Assembly: GCF_002220365.1 (NCBI RefSeq)
Contig: NZ_MTHB01000110.1
Location: 186,001-250,000 of the forward strand
DNA length: 64,000 nucleotides
Source of the DNA: Caballeronia sordidicola
Lineage (GTDB): Bacteria; Pseudomonadota; Gammaproteobacteria; Burkholderiales; Burkholderiaceae
Reading direction: 5' to 3'
The notes beneath the pieces were generated by a model. It was not told the DNA's origin and did not search any database. It was given only the letters and a program-made list of their open reading frames with translations. Both the position numbers and the translations under genes were made by a program. Shown here piece after piece: positions 1 to 10,265 of this stretch (its first letter is position 1; the number at the start of each line of letters is the position of its first letter).

Positions 1-288
1 CAGCGTCGTCCCATCGATTGCAGCGATCACCAGCACCTTCGGCTTCTTGGTGACCATGTTCTCGATCTGCGCGAGCTGATTCGGAATGTCATCGTCGCCA
101 TACTGGAGATCGGTGGTGTAACCGTCCGCCTGCAGATCCTTGACCATGTTATTGCCATCGGCAATCCAGCGCGCCGACGACTTGGTCGGCATGGACACGG
201 CAACCAGCCCCTTGCTGTCGGCATGCGCGACACCGATCATTGGCAGCGCCATGACCGCAATCAGGGTTTTCAAGAACAGACGTTTCAT
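1..288 (-). CDS. chvE: ChvE-type periplasmic sugar-binding protein (5' end only)
   Basis: This is the first 96 codons of a sugar ABC-transporter substrate-binding protein; the rest lies outside the window. A signal peptide ([16 protein letters not shown]... ending near Ala-His-Ala) is followed by the start of a type-1 periplasmic binding fold, with the family features [25 protein letters not shown] and [12 protein letters not shown] that I recognise from ChvE. The ATG at 288 is preceded by a good ribosome site (GAAGGAG). Known ChvE proteins bind monosaccharides such as galactose, glucose and arabinose for an MmsAB-type importer, and in Agrobacterium also signal to VirA. Family assignment is firm; the exact sugar is unknown. 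Confidence 0.85.
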   Translation of the reverse strand, partial: MKRLFLKTLIAVMALPMIGVAHADSKGLVAVSMPTKSSARWIADGNNMVKDLQADGYTTDLQYGDDDIPNQLAQIENMVTKKPKVLVIAAIDGTTL

Positions 289-901
289 TGGTATGTCTCC
301 TTCGTTGTATGAATGAGTGCCGCTCTGGCCGCGGTCCAGGCGAGCGTATTGTTAAAGCACCGCGGTTTGATCTTGACTAGTCCGTGTCAGGCCCGCATGC
401 AGGTGGTGTCGATGATGGAACGGAACTCGGCCTTATCAAGCCCCGGCTCGCGCGCACTCAAGCGTGCACCCGTCTTCGGTACAAATTCATCATGCACGGA
501 AGACCCAGGCGCCATTGGGAAAACGCACTCGCGGCGGCCCGAACGGCCTTGCAGGCTTGCGCCCGGCCACCGTGCGCCTATCTGGCGGCCACTTCACGCG
601 CGTCGGGGGGATGGTTGCGATAGCCCCTTGTGACGCCGCTGACCCGGCGCCCATTGATGTAATTCGTGTCTCCCGCTCCGGTCTCGCTCGTTTTGATTTT
701 TGCCCTCTGGTGGGTTGGGAGCAAGTCTACGTCCGGCGTCAGCATGCGTCCAATATAAAAAAACCCTAGCATCGATACCAATTTCGGTATCGTCCATTGC
801 GCCTTCTACGCCCGCTGCATTGAAATCGGCTAGCTGATTGCAGGGCTAGGCGGTGGGATCGTGTTTGGCCGGATCCAACTAAAGACCCGTTCGACAACGG
901 A
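289..901. other. Non-coding gap upstream of chvE
   Basis: About 600 bases lie between the chvE start and the end of the methyltransferase gene. Several short open frames exist, but none has a convincing ribosome site or a recognisable protein. The half nearest chvE should contain its promoter and leader. I cannot point to a defined operator. Confidence 0.5.
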
Positions 902-1489
902 TCACCGCACCCGCTCAAGAATGACTTCCCAAGCTGCCTTGGGTTTCTGATATTTGTCAGTCGTCATATGCTCCAGCGCGATCGTGTTCCAGCCTTGCGC
1001 AAAGAGTCGACGCACCGCGCTTTCGTCAAAGAATCGCTTTGGCTGTCCGTTCACCAGAAAATAGTTCGGTTCGATTTCCTCGCATCCATACGCGCCAAAA
1101 TTTCTATCTTCGGTAGAGTTCAAACGGCATAGCAGTACGCCACCCAATCGTAGCGCCAATCGCACACGATCCACGATCGACACCGTTTCTTCCCAAGCGA
1201 AGTAGTGAAGCGACAGACTGGCCAACGCAACGCCCAGGTCCGTGGCATCTTCGGGAAGCGGATCACGAACATCTCGTCGTTCGATGCTCGCAGAGGGCAC
1301 TCTGATCCTCGCCGACGCGACCGAGGCGCGTGACAGGTCAAAGCCGATCACGCGTAGACCGGCTTTCGCCAGGGTTGCGGTGTCGTCGCCGTAGCCACAG
1401 CCAATCTCAAGTACAGGCCGTTCGCCAGCGCGCGCGTTTATCAATGTCATCCATCTGTCTAGCCAAGGGTCGGGGAACATGGCGAACAT
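902..1489 (-). CDS. Class I SAM-dependent methyltransferase, small-molecule type
   Basis: A 195-residue Rossmann-fold methyltransferase. The glycine-rich motif I (VLEIGCGYGDD, about residues 27-37) and the acidic residue ending strand 2 (VIGFDLSRAS) bind S-adenosylmethionine, and ASLSLHYF corresponds to the post-III region. The substrate cannot be read from the sequence. The gene stands alone, downstream of and co-directional with a LysR gene. The same frame stays open for 14 codons before the first ATG and encodes plausible protein (RFKNNLQD), so the N terminus may be clipped or use an unusual start. Confidence 0.75.
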   Translation of the reverse strand: MFAMFPDPWLDRWMTLINARAGERPVLEIGCGYGDDTATLAKAGLRVIGFDLSRASVASARIRVPSASIERRDVRDPLPEDATDLGVALASLSLHYFAWEETVSIVDRVRLALRLGGVLLCRLNSTEDRNFGAYGCEEIEPNYFLVNGQPKRFFDESAVRRLFAQGWNTIALEHMTTDKYQKPKAAWEVILERVR

Positions 1490-1672
1490 ATCCTGAAGGT
1501 TGTTTTTGAAACGATTTCCGCTGCTTGTTTAAGGTCAGCACCGTGATCGATGCCGACCTTCTCAGACCGATCCAATTCGGTCGGTCGAATTTCTACAAAC
1601 CGGCCATTCGTTCGTGGCGCGCAGGCGGTTGCTGTCCCAGCGAGAACGAACCGAAGCGACAAATGGCAGTTC

Positions 1673-2557
1673 TTATCCCGATCGGAGATCCCACAACACA
1701 TCGAGTACGTGTTGCGTGGAAAGTTCGATGTACCCCGCACGATGTGCAACGCCAAGCCGGCGCCACAACGCAGGGCGCAGCGCACGCATGACAATGCGCC
1801 GGTCGGGCAATGGCGTATTGGCCTCATGGGGCAACAGCGCTGCGCCATAACCTGCCGCGACCAGGCTCTTGATTGCGTCGTTGTAGTTGAGCTGAATGCG
1901 CGGCGCAGGGTGGTGACCGCCGGTCGCGAACCACTCGGCAGTCAGACGCGAGAGACGCGTGGTGGTGTCATTAAGAATGAGAGGCTGAGCTGCGAGCCAC
2001 TCAGGCGTGATGCGAGCCGGACATGGCCAATGTGCCGGCATGAAGGCCATGACGGGGTCGCGACGCCAGGGCTTTATCGTGAGTCCAGCCACCGGGGACT
2101 GAGGCAGGGCGACCAGCCCAACATCCAGCGTTCCATCGGCCAGTCGGGACAGCGTTTCATGCGACGTGAGTACCGCAATCTGAATGTCGATAGCGGGATG
2201 CTGTTGGCGCAGTACGTCGAGCGCTTGCGGCAGCAGGTGCGCAATAGCGCCGGTCGATGCTCCGAGCCGAACGCGTCCGGCGAGCCCTTGCACCTGGCGG
2301 TGAACATCATCCAACGCCTGTTCCGCGTCGGCCAGCAGTCGGCGCGCGCGCTCGACCAATAGCTCGCCTATCGCCGACGGCCGAACATGTCCGCGCTTGC
2401 GTGACAGGAGCGGAGCTCCAATGCGGTCTTCCAGTTCGGCGATGTGGAGGCTGACCGTTGGCGGAGCCAGGTGCAGCGCACGGGCCGCATCAGCGAATGA
2501 ACCACGGTCGGCAATGGCGACCAACGTGCGCAAGCGGTCTAGGCTGATCTCTCGCAT
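1673..2557 (-). CDS. LysR-family regulator divergent from argC
   Basis: A 294-residue LysR regulator. It has an N-terminal winged helix-turn-helix (LDRLRTLVAIADRGSFADAAR with APPTVSLHIAELE as recognition region) and a periplasmic-binding-like effector domain. I chose the ATG at 2557 over the upstream TTG at 2569 because it places the usual LysR start four residues before LDRLRTL. It is divergently transcribed from argC across about 125 bases that hold a LysR-type inverted repeat, so argC is the likely target. The effector is unknown. Confidence 0.85.
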   Translation of the reverse strand: MREISLDRLRTLVAIADRGSFADAARALHLAPPTVSLHIAELEDRIGAPLLSRKRGHVRPSAIGELLVERARRLLADAEQALDDVHRQVQGLAGRVRLGASTGAIAHLLPQALDVLRQQHPAIDIQIAVLTSHETLSRLADGTLDVGLVALPQSPVAGLTIKPWRRDPVMAFMPAHWPCPARITPEWLAAQPLILNDTTTRLSRLTAEWFATGGHHPAPRIQLNYNDAIKSLVAAGYGAALLPHEANTPLPDRRIVMRALRPALWRRLGVAHRAGYIELSTQHVLDVLWDLRSG

Positions 2558-2569
2558 GTCGACGTCCAA

Positions 2570-2586
2570 ATTCAGAAAAACTGAAT
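2570..2586. promoter_or_regulatory. Candidate LysR operator between lysR and argC
   Basis: A perfect 6-base inverted repeat, ATTCAG and CTGAAT, is separated by five adenines. It contains the T-N11-A signature of LysR binding sites (T at 2572, A at 2584). It lies just upstream of the LysR start and about 100 bases before argC, in the shared intergenic space. The repeat is visible; its use as an operator is inference. Confidence 0.5.
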
Positions 2587-2683
2587 GTTAGCGTTGTGAA
2601 ATTCAACTTTTGCTATTCTAGCGGTGCGCGGAAGATAGGGCTCGTTCTACTTGTTATGACCCAGTCACCGGAGTATTGCGCGC

Positions 2684-3613
2684 ATGAGCTCTCCCCTTGT
2701 TTTTATCGACGGCGACCAAGGCACCACCGGATTGCAAATCCACGAACGGCTGCGAGACCGGACCGACCTGAGCGTGTTCACGCTTCCCGCTTCGGAACGT
2801 AAGGATCTGCAGCGTCGCGCCGAAGCGATCAACGCTTGCGACATCGCCATCCTCTGTCTGCCCGACGCCGCCGCGCGTGAGTCGGTGGACGCTATCGTCA
2901 ATCCTGCCGTGAGAGTAATCGACGCAAGTTCCGCCCACCGCACGCAACCGGGCTGGATATACGGCTTTCCCGAGATGGATCCGGGGCAGGCGGAACGCAT
3001 TGCGAATGCGCATCGGGTCACCAATCCCGGTTGCTATCCGACCGGCGCAGTCGGCTTGTTGCGTCCCCTGCTGCGAGCCGGGCTGATACCAGGCAGTTAT
3101 CCGGTCAGCATTCACGCGGTGTCCGGCTACTCCGGACGCGGACGTGCCGGCGTGGAAGAACATGAGCGACAGGGCACCGTCAACGTGTCTGCCTACCAGG
3201 TATATGGTTTGGAACTCGCGCATAAGCACACCCCGGAGATCCAGCAGCACGCCGGGCTCGCGCAGCGTCCCATCTTCGTCCCTGCGTATGGTGCTTTCCG
3301 CCAGGGCATCGTGCTGACGGTGCCCTTGGCGTTGCGGCTGCTGGCGCCCGGCGTGGATGGCGCCGCGTTACACGCATGCCTCGCGCGGCACTATGCCGAA
3401 GCGACTCATGTGCATGTCTTGCCGCTGCAGGAATCGTGCGCGTTAAAGCACCTCGATCCGCAAGTGCTGAACGGCACGAACGACATGCGCTTGAGCGTAT
3501 TTCCCAACATGGAACACGGGCACGTGCTGCTATCCGCGGTTTTCGATAATCTCGGAAAAGGCGCATCTGGCGCTGCGGTTCAGAACCTGAACCTGATGCT
3601 CACGCAGCAATAG
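2684..3613 (+). CDS. argC: N-acetyl-gamma-glutamyl-phosphate reductase, short (type 2) form
   Basis: ArgC reduces N-acetylglutamyl-5-phosphate to the semialdehyde with NADPH in arginine synthesis. The 309-residue length and sequence fit the short type-2 family (about 310 residues) rather than the 340-350 residue type 1. The nucleotide-binding loop is near residues 8-18 ([10 protein letters not shown]). The catalytic cysteine is C117 in NPGCYPTG, and [11 protein letters not shown] is conserved. The ATG at 2684 follows a GGAG element. It faces argG across 160 bases and is divergent from a LysR gene. Its position away from other arg genes suggests an accessory copy. Confidence 0.92.
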   Translation: MSSPLVFIDGDQGTTGLQIHERLRDRTDLSVFTLPASERKDLQRRAEAINACDIAILCLPDAAARESVDAIVNPAVRVIDASSAHRTQPGWIYGFPEMDPGQAERIANAHRVTNPGCYPTGAVGLLRPLLRAGLIPGSYPVSIHAVSGYSGRGRAGVEEHERQGTVNVSAYQVYGLELAHKHTPEIQQHAGLAQRPIFVPAYGAFRQGIVLTVPLALRLLAPGVDGAALHACLARHYAEATHVHVLPLQESCALKHLDPQVLNGTNDMRLSVFPNMEHGHVLLSAVFDNLGKGASGAAVQNLNLMLTQQ

Positions 3614-3773
3614 CGGCCAATGGATTGAGCTGATGTTCGGCTGCACCCCTATGCCAGCGATTGTTGCCAAAGTGACCGGTACGTGCCCGATAGCAGTCAG
3701 TTGAGCGGGATCCAGGTATCAGTCGACCATCTGCGCAAGCTGCGCTCCTATCATCCTATCGGTCTCCCCTGTC

Positions 3774-5123
<1,350 letters not shown>

Positions 5124-5287
5124 TTAAGGGGTGGCGTATGAGCTGTGAGAGGCGGAGCTGCGCCGCCGAGTCGAGGGCGCCTTGGCGTTGCTTGATCGTT
5201 CCGACCCGGAAGTCGAAAATTCAAACAGCGATTTTCAACGATTTGGACGTCGTTGTCGAATGACCACTGACCAAATGGGTGCCAAAA

Positions 5288-6184
5288 TCAAACCTTTCCC
5301 GCCGCCTCAAAAATTTCCCGGACCCATTGCGCAAAAACGCGAACTCTCGCCGATAACTGCCTGTTCTGCGGATACAAAACCGAAACCGGCATAGCGGGCG
5401 GCGGAAAGTCCTCAAGCACGACCTTCAGCGTCCCCGCTGATAATTCCCCCGTCACCCGATACCGCGGCACCTGCACCAGCCCTAATCCCGCCACCGCTGA
5501 CCCCGTATATAAATCCGCGCCAGTGACCGATACCACCGCGGCAAGCTGAATTTCGATCACGCGGCCATCGACGGTAAATTCCATCGGCAAGACGCGCCCC
5601 GATCCGCTCGATAGATAGTTCACCGCCCGGTGCGCACCCAGCGCCTCGAGCGTCTCGGGCTCCCCGAACTGCTCCAGATAGGCGGGACTCGCTGCCGTCA
5701 CCTGCTCCATCAGCGCGACGCGGCGTCCGACCATCGACGAATCCTGGAGCGTCCCGGCCCGAAGCACGCAGTCGATCCCCTCGCGCACCAGATCCACCAG
5801 CCGGTCGTCCTCGCCAATCTGCAATTCGATCTCCGGATATTGCGCGATGAACTCAGGCAGCGCCGGCACCACGAAATGCCGGGCAAGCGTTCCCTGCAAA
5901 TTCACACGCAGCAGACCCTTCGGCGCGACATTGCGGAACGATCCCTCCGCTTCCTCCATGTCCGCGACCAGCCGCACGCAGCGCCGGTAGAACGCCTCGC
6001 CATCGTGCGTAAGCCGCACCGTGCGGGTGGTGCGCTCAAGCAGCCGCGTCCCGAGCCGTTCCTCCATACGCTTGAGCAGGTTGGTGACCGTGGCGCGCGG
6101 TATCTGCAGGTCGTCGGCAGCCTGCGTGAAGCTGCTCCGCTCGGCGATACGAATAAACACCTGCATTTCCTGATACCGGTCCAT
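5288..6184 (-). CDS. LysR-family regulator, divergent from an SDR gene
   Basis: A 298-residue LysR protein of the group often found beside oxidoreductase genes (DsdC/YafC-like: MDRYQEMQVFIRIAERSSFTQA). The helix-turn-helix covers residues 18-40 (FTQAADDLQIPRATVTNLL), and the effector domain follows from about residue 90. It is divergent from the short-chain dehydrogenase gene starting at 6310; the 125-base AT-rich gap should carry both promoters. Members of this group usually activate or repress the adjacent oxidoreductase, which is the inferred role here. Confidence 0.85.
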   Translation of the reverse strand: MDRYQEMQVFIRIAERSSFTQAADDLQIPRATVTNLLKRMEERLGTRLLERTTRTVRLTHDGEAFYRRCVRLVADMEEAEGSFRNVAPKGLLRVNLQGTLARHFVVPALPEFIAQYPEIELQIGEDDRLVDLVREGIDCVLRAGTLQDSSMVGRRVALMEQVTAASPAYLEQFGEPETLEALGAHRAVNYLSSGSGRVLPMEFTVDGRVIEIQLAAVVSVTGADLYTGSAVAGLGLVQVPRYRVTGELSAGTLKVVLEDFPPPAMPVSVLYPQNRQLSARVRVFAQWVREIFEAAGKV

Positions 6185-6309
6185 GGGCGACTCGCGAGCG
6201 CTGATTGTTAAAGTAAACGGAACGATATTAACAAATCAGGCGTAATTATCAATCGATGTGAATGATCAATACTTCATTCCACACACTCACCACTCACACG
6301 GAGCGAATC

Positions 6310-7053
6310 ATGAACACAGTCAAGAACAGTCAGGTAGCCATTGTCACGGGCGCATCGCGCGGTATCGGCGCAGCAGTGGCGCGGCGTCTCGCCAACGACG
6401 GTTTTGCGGTAGCCATCAACTACGCATCGAGTTCGAAGGAAGCCGATGCGCTCGTCGCGGAACTCGCCGCCCAGGGCACGACAGCGATCGCGATCAAGGC
6501 CGATGTATCGAACGCCGACGAAGTTCGCGCCATGTTCGACGCGACCGAACAGCAACTGGGCAAGATCGACGTGCTGGTGAACAACGCAGGCGTGCTGAAG
6601 ACGGTTCCGCTCGCCGATACCTCAGACGCGCTCTACGACCAGACCTTCGGCATCAACGTTCGCGGCACCTTCAACACGCTGCGCGAAGCGGCGGCGCGGA
6701 TGAACGACGGTGGCCGCATCATTAATTTCTCGAGCACGACGCTCGCCCTGAACATGCCCGGCTACGCTATCTACAACGCGACGAAAGCGGCCGTTGAAGC
6801 GTTCACGCACGTGTTCGCGAAGGAACTGCGCGGCCGCAACATCACGGTGAATGCGGTTGCGCCTGGTCCGATCGCAACCTCGCTTTTCCTCGATGGCAAG
6901 ACGGACGAACAGATCCAGACCTTCGCCAAGATGCCGCCGCTGCAACGCCTCGGCCAACCTGAAGATATCGCCTCGGTCGTGTCGTTCCTCGCCGGTCCGG
7001 ATGCCGGCTGGGTCAACGGCCAGATCCTGCGCGCCAATGGCGGTCTCGCTTGA
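6310..7053 (+). CDS. Short-chain dehydrogenase/reductase (FabG-like)
   Basis: A 247-residue classical SDR using NAD(P)H. The cofactor loop TGASRGIG is at residues 13-20, NNAG at 91-94, the catalytic serines at 141-142 and YNATK at 155-159 (Tyr155, Lys159), with PGPIATSLF after the active site. A basic residue in the cofactor loop suggests NADPH. I chose the ATG at 6310, which has a GGAG ribosome site, over an upstream start at 6262 that would add unmatched residues. It is divergent from a LysR gene and followed by a small cNMP-binding-like gene. The substrate is unknown. Confidence 0.88.
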   Translation: MNTVKNSQVAIVTGASRGIGAAVARRLANDGFAVAINYASSSKEADALVAELAAQGTTAIAIKADVSNADEVRAMFDATEQQLGKIDVLVNNAGVLKTVPLADTSDALYDQTFGINVRGTFNTLREAAARMNDGGRIINFSSTTLALNMPGYAIYNATKAAVEAFTHVFAKELRGRNITVNAVAPGPIATSLFLDGKTDEQIQTFAKMPPLQRLGQPEDIASVVSFLAGPDAGWVNGQILRANGGLA

Positions 7054-7115
7054 GACTTCTTATGCTGAGCGCTGCGTGCGCTCAGCAGGGTTACGCGCAG
7101 CAGGAGGGCAAGACC

Positions 7116-7544
7116 ATGAAAGCGTCGACGACGTATTTGTATCTGCTCAGGAAGACGCCGTTTTTTGCAGGGCTTGATACGGAACAGTTGCGCTGGACCA
7201 TCGGACACTCGCGAGAGTGGGAAGCGCAGGCGGGCACGGTGGTCGCGAGTTGTTCGGCGGCGGACAAGAGCGATGACTTCTGGATCCTGCTCGATGGCCG
7301 CTGGCAAGTGGAGCATGACGGCCACACCGACCCGGCAGGTCATGCCGATGCGGGCAAGTGGTTCAGCGCATCGGAGACCTCGGGGAACTGCCGGTTGGTC
7401 ACGACTGAGCACAGCTACGTGATGAAAATCACCCGCGCCGATATGAACGACATGCTGAACCGTGGATTTGCTTTTGAGCCGCACTTGGCGCAAGGGCGTG
7501 GTTATCCCTCGAAGACGTTTGCGGCGCTGCCGGCGGGAGGTTGA
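7116..7544 (+). CDS. Stand-alone cyclic-nucleotide-binding-like small protein
   Basis: A 142-residue protein resembling the beta-roll of cNMP-binding domains (LRKTPFFAGLDTEQLRWTIGHSREWEAQAGTVV, then FWILLDGRWQVEHDG). There is no helix-turn-helix afterwards, so it is not a complete Crp/Fnr regulator. The canonical phosphate-binding cassette is not obvious. The ATG at 7116 follows a strong AGGAGG site; an upstream TTG at 7050 is less likely. It starts 62 bases after the SDR gene and may be cotranscribed with it. Its function is unknown. Confidence 0.6.
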   Translation: MKASTTYLYLLRKTPFFAGLDTEQLRWTIGHSREWEAQAGTVVASCSAADKSDDFWILLDGRWQVEHDGHTDPAGHADAGKWFSASETSGNCRLVTTEHSYVMKITRADMNDMLNRGFAFEPHLAQGRGYPSKTFAALPAGG

Positions 7545-7719
7545 TCGAGCTTTGTGCGTTTGAGCACGACGTATGCTGGAAGCACCGGGAAGCGGCAGTA
7601 CGCGACTTCTGCCACATGGGGTGACGAAACGCTTATTTGCCGTCGGGCATTTTGTTTTTTAAACCTAGCTGATACCGAAGAATCTTTGGCCCTCGCGGAT
7701 GCCCCCAAGGGCGAGGCTA

Positions 7720-8055
7720 TTACGCGTGCGAAGCGCGTGCCAATACTTCGTCCGCCCACTGGCTGATGCTTTTACCAGCTGCTGCGGCTGCTATGCCCAC
7801 GGCAGCATGGACTTCCGGTCTAATCCGCAACATGAGTTTGCCCGATGCCGGTTTTTGCGGATCGCGGCTTGTCTTGGCGCAATCCTCAAGATAGTGATCG
7901 ACTGCCTCATGAAACCCGGTGGTCAACTCAAGCACCGTCTCACCGTGGAAGCTGATGTGCTCCGATACACCGAGCACATGTCCCACGAAAATGTTGTCGC
8001 GCGGATCGAACTCGACTCGCGCAAGATACCCCTTATAGCTCATTGCGTTTATCAC
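7720..8055 (-). CDS. hicB: HicB-family antitoxin
   Basis: The antitoxin of a type II toxin-antitoxin pair, 111 residues. The N-terminal half (SYKGYLARVEFDPRDNIFVG through VDHYLEDCA) is the partial RNase-H-like HicB domain. The C-terminal part (KLMLRIRPEVHAAVGIAA to ISQWADEVL) is a ribbon-helix-helix that should bind the operon operator. The GTG start at 8055 overlaps the hicA stop in a GTGA motif and follows GGAGGTGA, so translation is probably coupled to the toxin. An ATG four codons further in (8043) is an alternative. Confidence 0.88.
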   Translation of the reverse strand: MINAMSYKGYLARVEFDPRDNIFVGHVLGVSEHISFHGETVLELTTGFHEAVDHYLEDCAKTSRDPQKPASGKLMLRIRPEVHAAVGIAAAAAGKSISQWADEVLARASHA

Positions 8056-8306
8056 GGCTTCACCTCCAATTCGATAAACCACTCTCGCACTTCTTCCACC
8101 TGATACCTCTTTGCATCTTTGCCTGGATGCGGCCGATGCAGATATCGGCGGCGATCGTTCAGCTCGAATGCGACTCGTGAGCCAGAGCCCTCCCGTACCT
8201 CACCGCCAAGCGCGATGACCAGTGATTCAATTTCCGCGAAAACAATACCGCCGTTCGTGGGTTTTCTGAATATCGCTTCGAGCGTCTTCCTATGCTTGGC
8301 TTTCAT
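8052..8306 (-). CDS. hicA: HicA-family mRNA interferase toxin
   Basis: An 84-residue HicA-type toxin with the double-stranded-RNA-binding-like fold. After LEAIFRKPTNGGIVFAEIESLVIALGGEV it carries the family element with the catalytic histidine region (RRYLHRPHPGK). HicA cleaves mRNA and is blocked by HicB. It is the first gene of the operon, the usual hicAB order. No clear ribosome site precedes the ATG at 8306. Two TGATATCA palindromes lie immediately upstream, so the mRNA leader may be very short. Confidence 0.87.
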   Translation of the reverse strand: MKAKHRKTLEAIFRKPTNGGIVFAEIESLVIALGGEVREGSGSRVAFELNDRRRYLHRPHPGKDAKRYQVEEVREWFIELEVKP

Positions 8307-8313
8307 TATTGGA

Positions 8314-8334
8314 TGATATCACAAATTGATATCA
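8314..8334. promoter_or_regulatory. Tandem palindromes upstream of hicA (candidate HicB operator)
   Basis: Two copies of the perfect 8-base palindrome TGATATCA occupy 8314-8321 and 8327-8334, 13 bases apart centre to centre. They begin 8 bases upstream of the hicA start codon. The location fits repression of the hicAB promoter by the HicB ribbon-helix-helix domain, which binds repeated palindromic half-sites in known systems. The repeats are seen directly; the binding is inferred. Confidence 0.6.
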
Positions 8335-8431
8335 CTTCGAGGGGCAGATTTTGATGAAAGGAGCAAGCCAGGCTCGCACGAGTACCGGTGAGCGATAACA
8401 GTGCGGTGCCAGGAACACCGACGCAAACCCC

Positions 8432-9976
8432 CTAAACCCGAAACACCGCCACCGCGACATCCAGCTTCTCAGCTTGCTGCTCAAGCGACGCCGCAGCCGC
8501 AGCCGCTTCCTCCACCAGCGCCGCATTCTGCTGCGTCACCTCGTCCATTTGCGCGACCGCGCGGTTGATCTGTTCGATACCGCCGGTCTGCTCATTCGAT
8601 GCCGCGCTGATCTCGCCAATGATGTCCGACACCCGCTTCACCGCCGCGACCACTTCGCTCATGGTCTGGCCCGCTTGTCCCGCCAGCACGTTGCCGGCCT
8701 GCACCTTGCCCGCCGATGCATTGATCAACTCCTTGATCTCTTTCGCGGCCCCGGCGCTGCGTTGCGCAAGGTTGCGCACTTCGCCCGCGACCACCGCAAA
8801 ACCCCGCCCTTGTTCACCCGCACGCGCGGCTTCCACCGCCGCGTTCAGCGCAAGAATATTCGTCTGGAACGCAATCCCCTCGATCACGCCAATGATGTCC
8901 GCGATCCGCGTGGAACTCGTCGCGATGTCGTCCATCGTATGAACGACCTTGCCGACGACAGTGCCGCCACGCACGGCTGTTGCCGATGCATCGACGGCCA
9001 GCTCGCTCGCTTGCCGCGCGTTGTCGGCGTTCTGGCGGACGGTGGCCGTCAACTGCTCCATGCTCGACGCTGTTTGCTGCAACGACGCCGCCTGTTCTTC
9101 CGTGCGTTGCGACAAATCGATGTTACCCGCCGCAATCTCGCGCGCACCATGCGAGATCGCGCCAGTGCCGCCGCGGACCTGTTGCACCGTCCCCACCAGC
9201 CCCTGCTGCATCTTGCCGAGCGCGGCAAACAAGCGGCCCATTTCGTTGTCGCGCGAGGAATCGATACTCGCCGTCAGATCGCCCGCGGCAATCTGTTCGA
9301 AGTGGTGAATCGCCGACTCGATCGGCTTCATCACCGCCGCACCCAACGCGGCCCGCGCGATGAACCCTAGCACTAGCGCCAACGCGGCAACAATCACGGC
9401 CGCCGTCGCCATCGTATGGAATTGAGCCTGTGCCTGCGCAAAGCGGTCTTGCTGATGCGCGACCTGGAACGCTTCCAGCGCGGACATCGCGTGATCGTAG
9501 GTGGCGTATAAACCGTCCGCCGTCTGAACCTGGAGCGTGCGGAACGTCGTGAAGTCGTTCTGCGCGAGGGCATCGAATTCAAGGTTGAGCGCTTTCGCGA
9601 TCAATGCATCGCGGGCGGCTTTCGCGGCTTGCACGAGCGGCTCCTCCTGCGGGTCGCGCGGTTTGGCGAGGTACGCATCGAACTCGGCATCGCTCGCTTT
9701 CAGCGTCTTGCGCGCGTCGGGCAGCAGGTCGTCGCCAGCTTTGCCGAGCATGAACAACGTCTCAAAGCTGCCGAGCGCAAGGCGTACTTGCAGCAGCCGT
9801 TGCGAGCTCGTCTTGAGGTGCGTGATGGCGACGGTATCGGTGGCGACCATCTGCTCCAGCGCCTGGTTGCTCTGGCGCAGGCACAAAGCGGCTGCAAGCA
9901 GCACCGCCACGAGCGCGAGCGTATAACCGGCGATGGTAATCGTGAGGCCGCGGCGAATCGTAAAGTTCTTGAGCAT
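8432..9976 (-). CDS. Methyl-accepting chemotaxis protein (Tar-like sensor)
   Basis: A 514-residue transmembrane chemoreceptor. A first membrane helix (about residues 12-34) is followed by a four-helix periplasmic ligand-binding region, a second helix near residues 190-215 and a HAMP segment. The cytoplasmic signalling domain has the invariant hairpin tip (around [33 protein letters not shown], split across several motifs). It ends in FRV without a CheR/CheB-binding pentapeptide. The ATG at 9976 gives the standard [10 protein letters not shown] start; a GTG at 10003 is less likely. The ligand is unknown. No che genes lie nearby, as is common for satellite receptors. Confidence 0.9.
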   Translation of the reverse strand: MLKNFTIRRGLTITIAGYTLALVAVLLAAALCLRQSNQALEQMVATDTVAITHLKTSSQRLLQVRLALGSFETLFMLGKAGDDLLPDARKTLKASDAEFDAYLAKPRDPQEEPLVQAAKAARDALIAKALNLEFDALAQNDFTTFRTLQVQTADGLYATYDHAMSALEAFQVAHQQDRFAQAQAQFHTMATAAVIVAALALVLGFIARAALGAAVMKPIESAIHHFEQIAAGDLTASIDSSRDNEMGRLFAALGKMQQGLVGTVQQVRGGTGAISHGAREIAAGNIDLSQRTEEQAASLQQTASSMEQLTATVRQNADNARQASELAVDASATAVRGGTVVGKVVHTMDDIATSSTRIADIIGVIEGIAFQTNILALNAAVEAARAGEQGRGFAVVAGEVRNLAQRSAGAAKEIKELINASAGKVQAGNVLAGQAGQTMSEVVAAVKRVSDIIGEISAASNEQTGGIEQINRAVAQMDEVTQQNAALVEEAAAAAASLEQQAEKLDVAVAVFRV

Positions 9977-10265
9977 GGTCTTGATCGCGGGCGAACACCG
10001 CACGCGTGGTTATCCTTGGTTGGTCTTTGGCCGATGTCGTTTAGTTTTCTTTAATAAACGACGGACGATGCCGGCCGCGGCTCTGGCGAGTCAAGCTGAT
10101 CGCCGGAACGGGCAGGCTAGTCGATAAGGCTCGTTACGCGATTCTCATGCACGCCGCGTGATAGCGACATCGGGAAATGTGCGCCTTCAGATTCTGCGTG
10201 TTCGTGCCGATAAGCGGGGGATGCTGCGCGCAACGCGCGCGGCGTAGACATTGACACGATCCTGC

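Noticed and set aside
313-797. Several overlapping frames (60-106 codons) on both strands upstream of chvE
   Set aside because: None has a good ribosome site, a recognisable protein or consistent codon usage; the reading is spread over both strands.
1550-2362. A 270-codon frame on the plus strand
   Set aside because: It is antisense to the LysR gene and rich in Arg/Pro, as expected for a codon shadow.
9977-10070. TAAAGAAA-like element upstream of the chemoreceptor as a sigma-28 promoter
   Set aside because: The -10 position is a poor match to GCCGATAA, so I cannot support it.
10206-10213. GCCGATAA, resembling the -10 box of a sigma-28 flagellar promoter
   Set aside because: It is on the plus strand with no plus-strand gene downstream and no TAAAGTTT-like -35 at the correct spacing.
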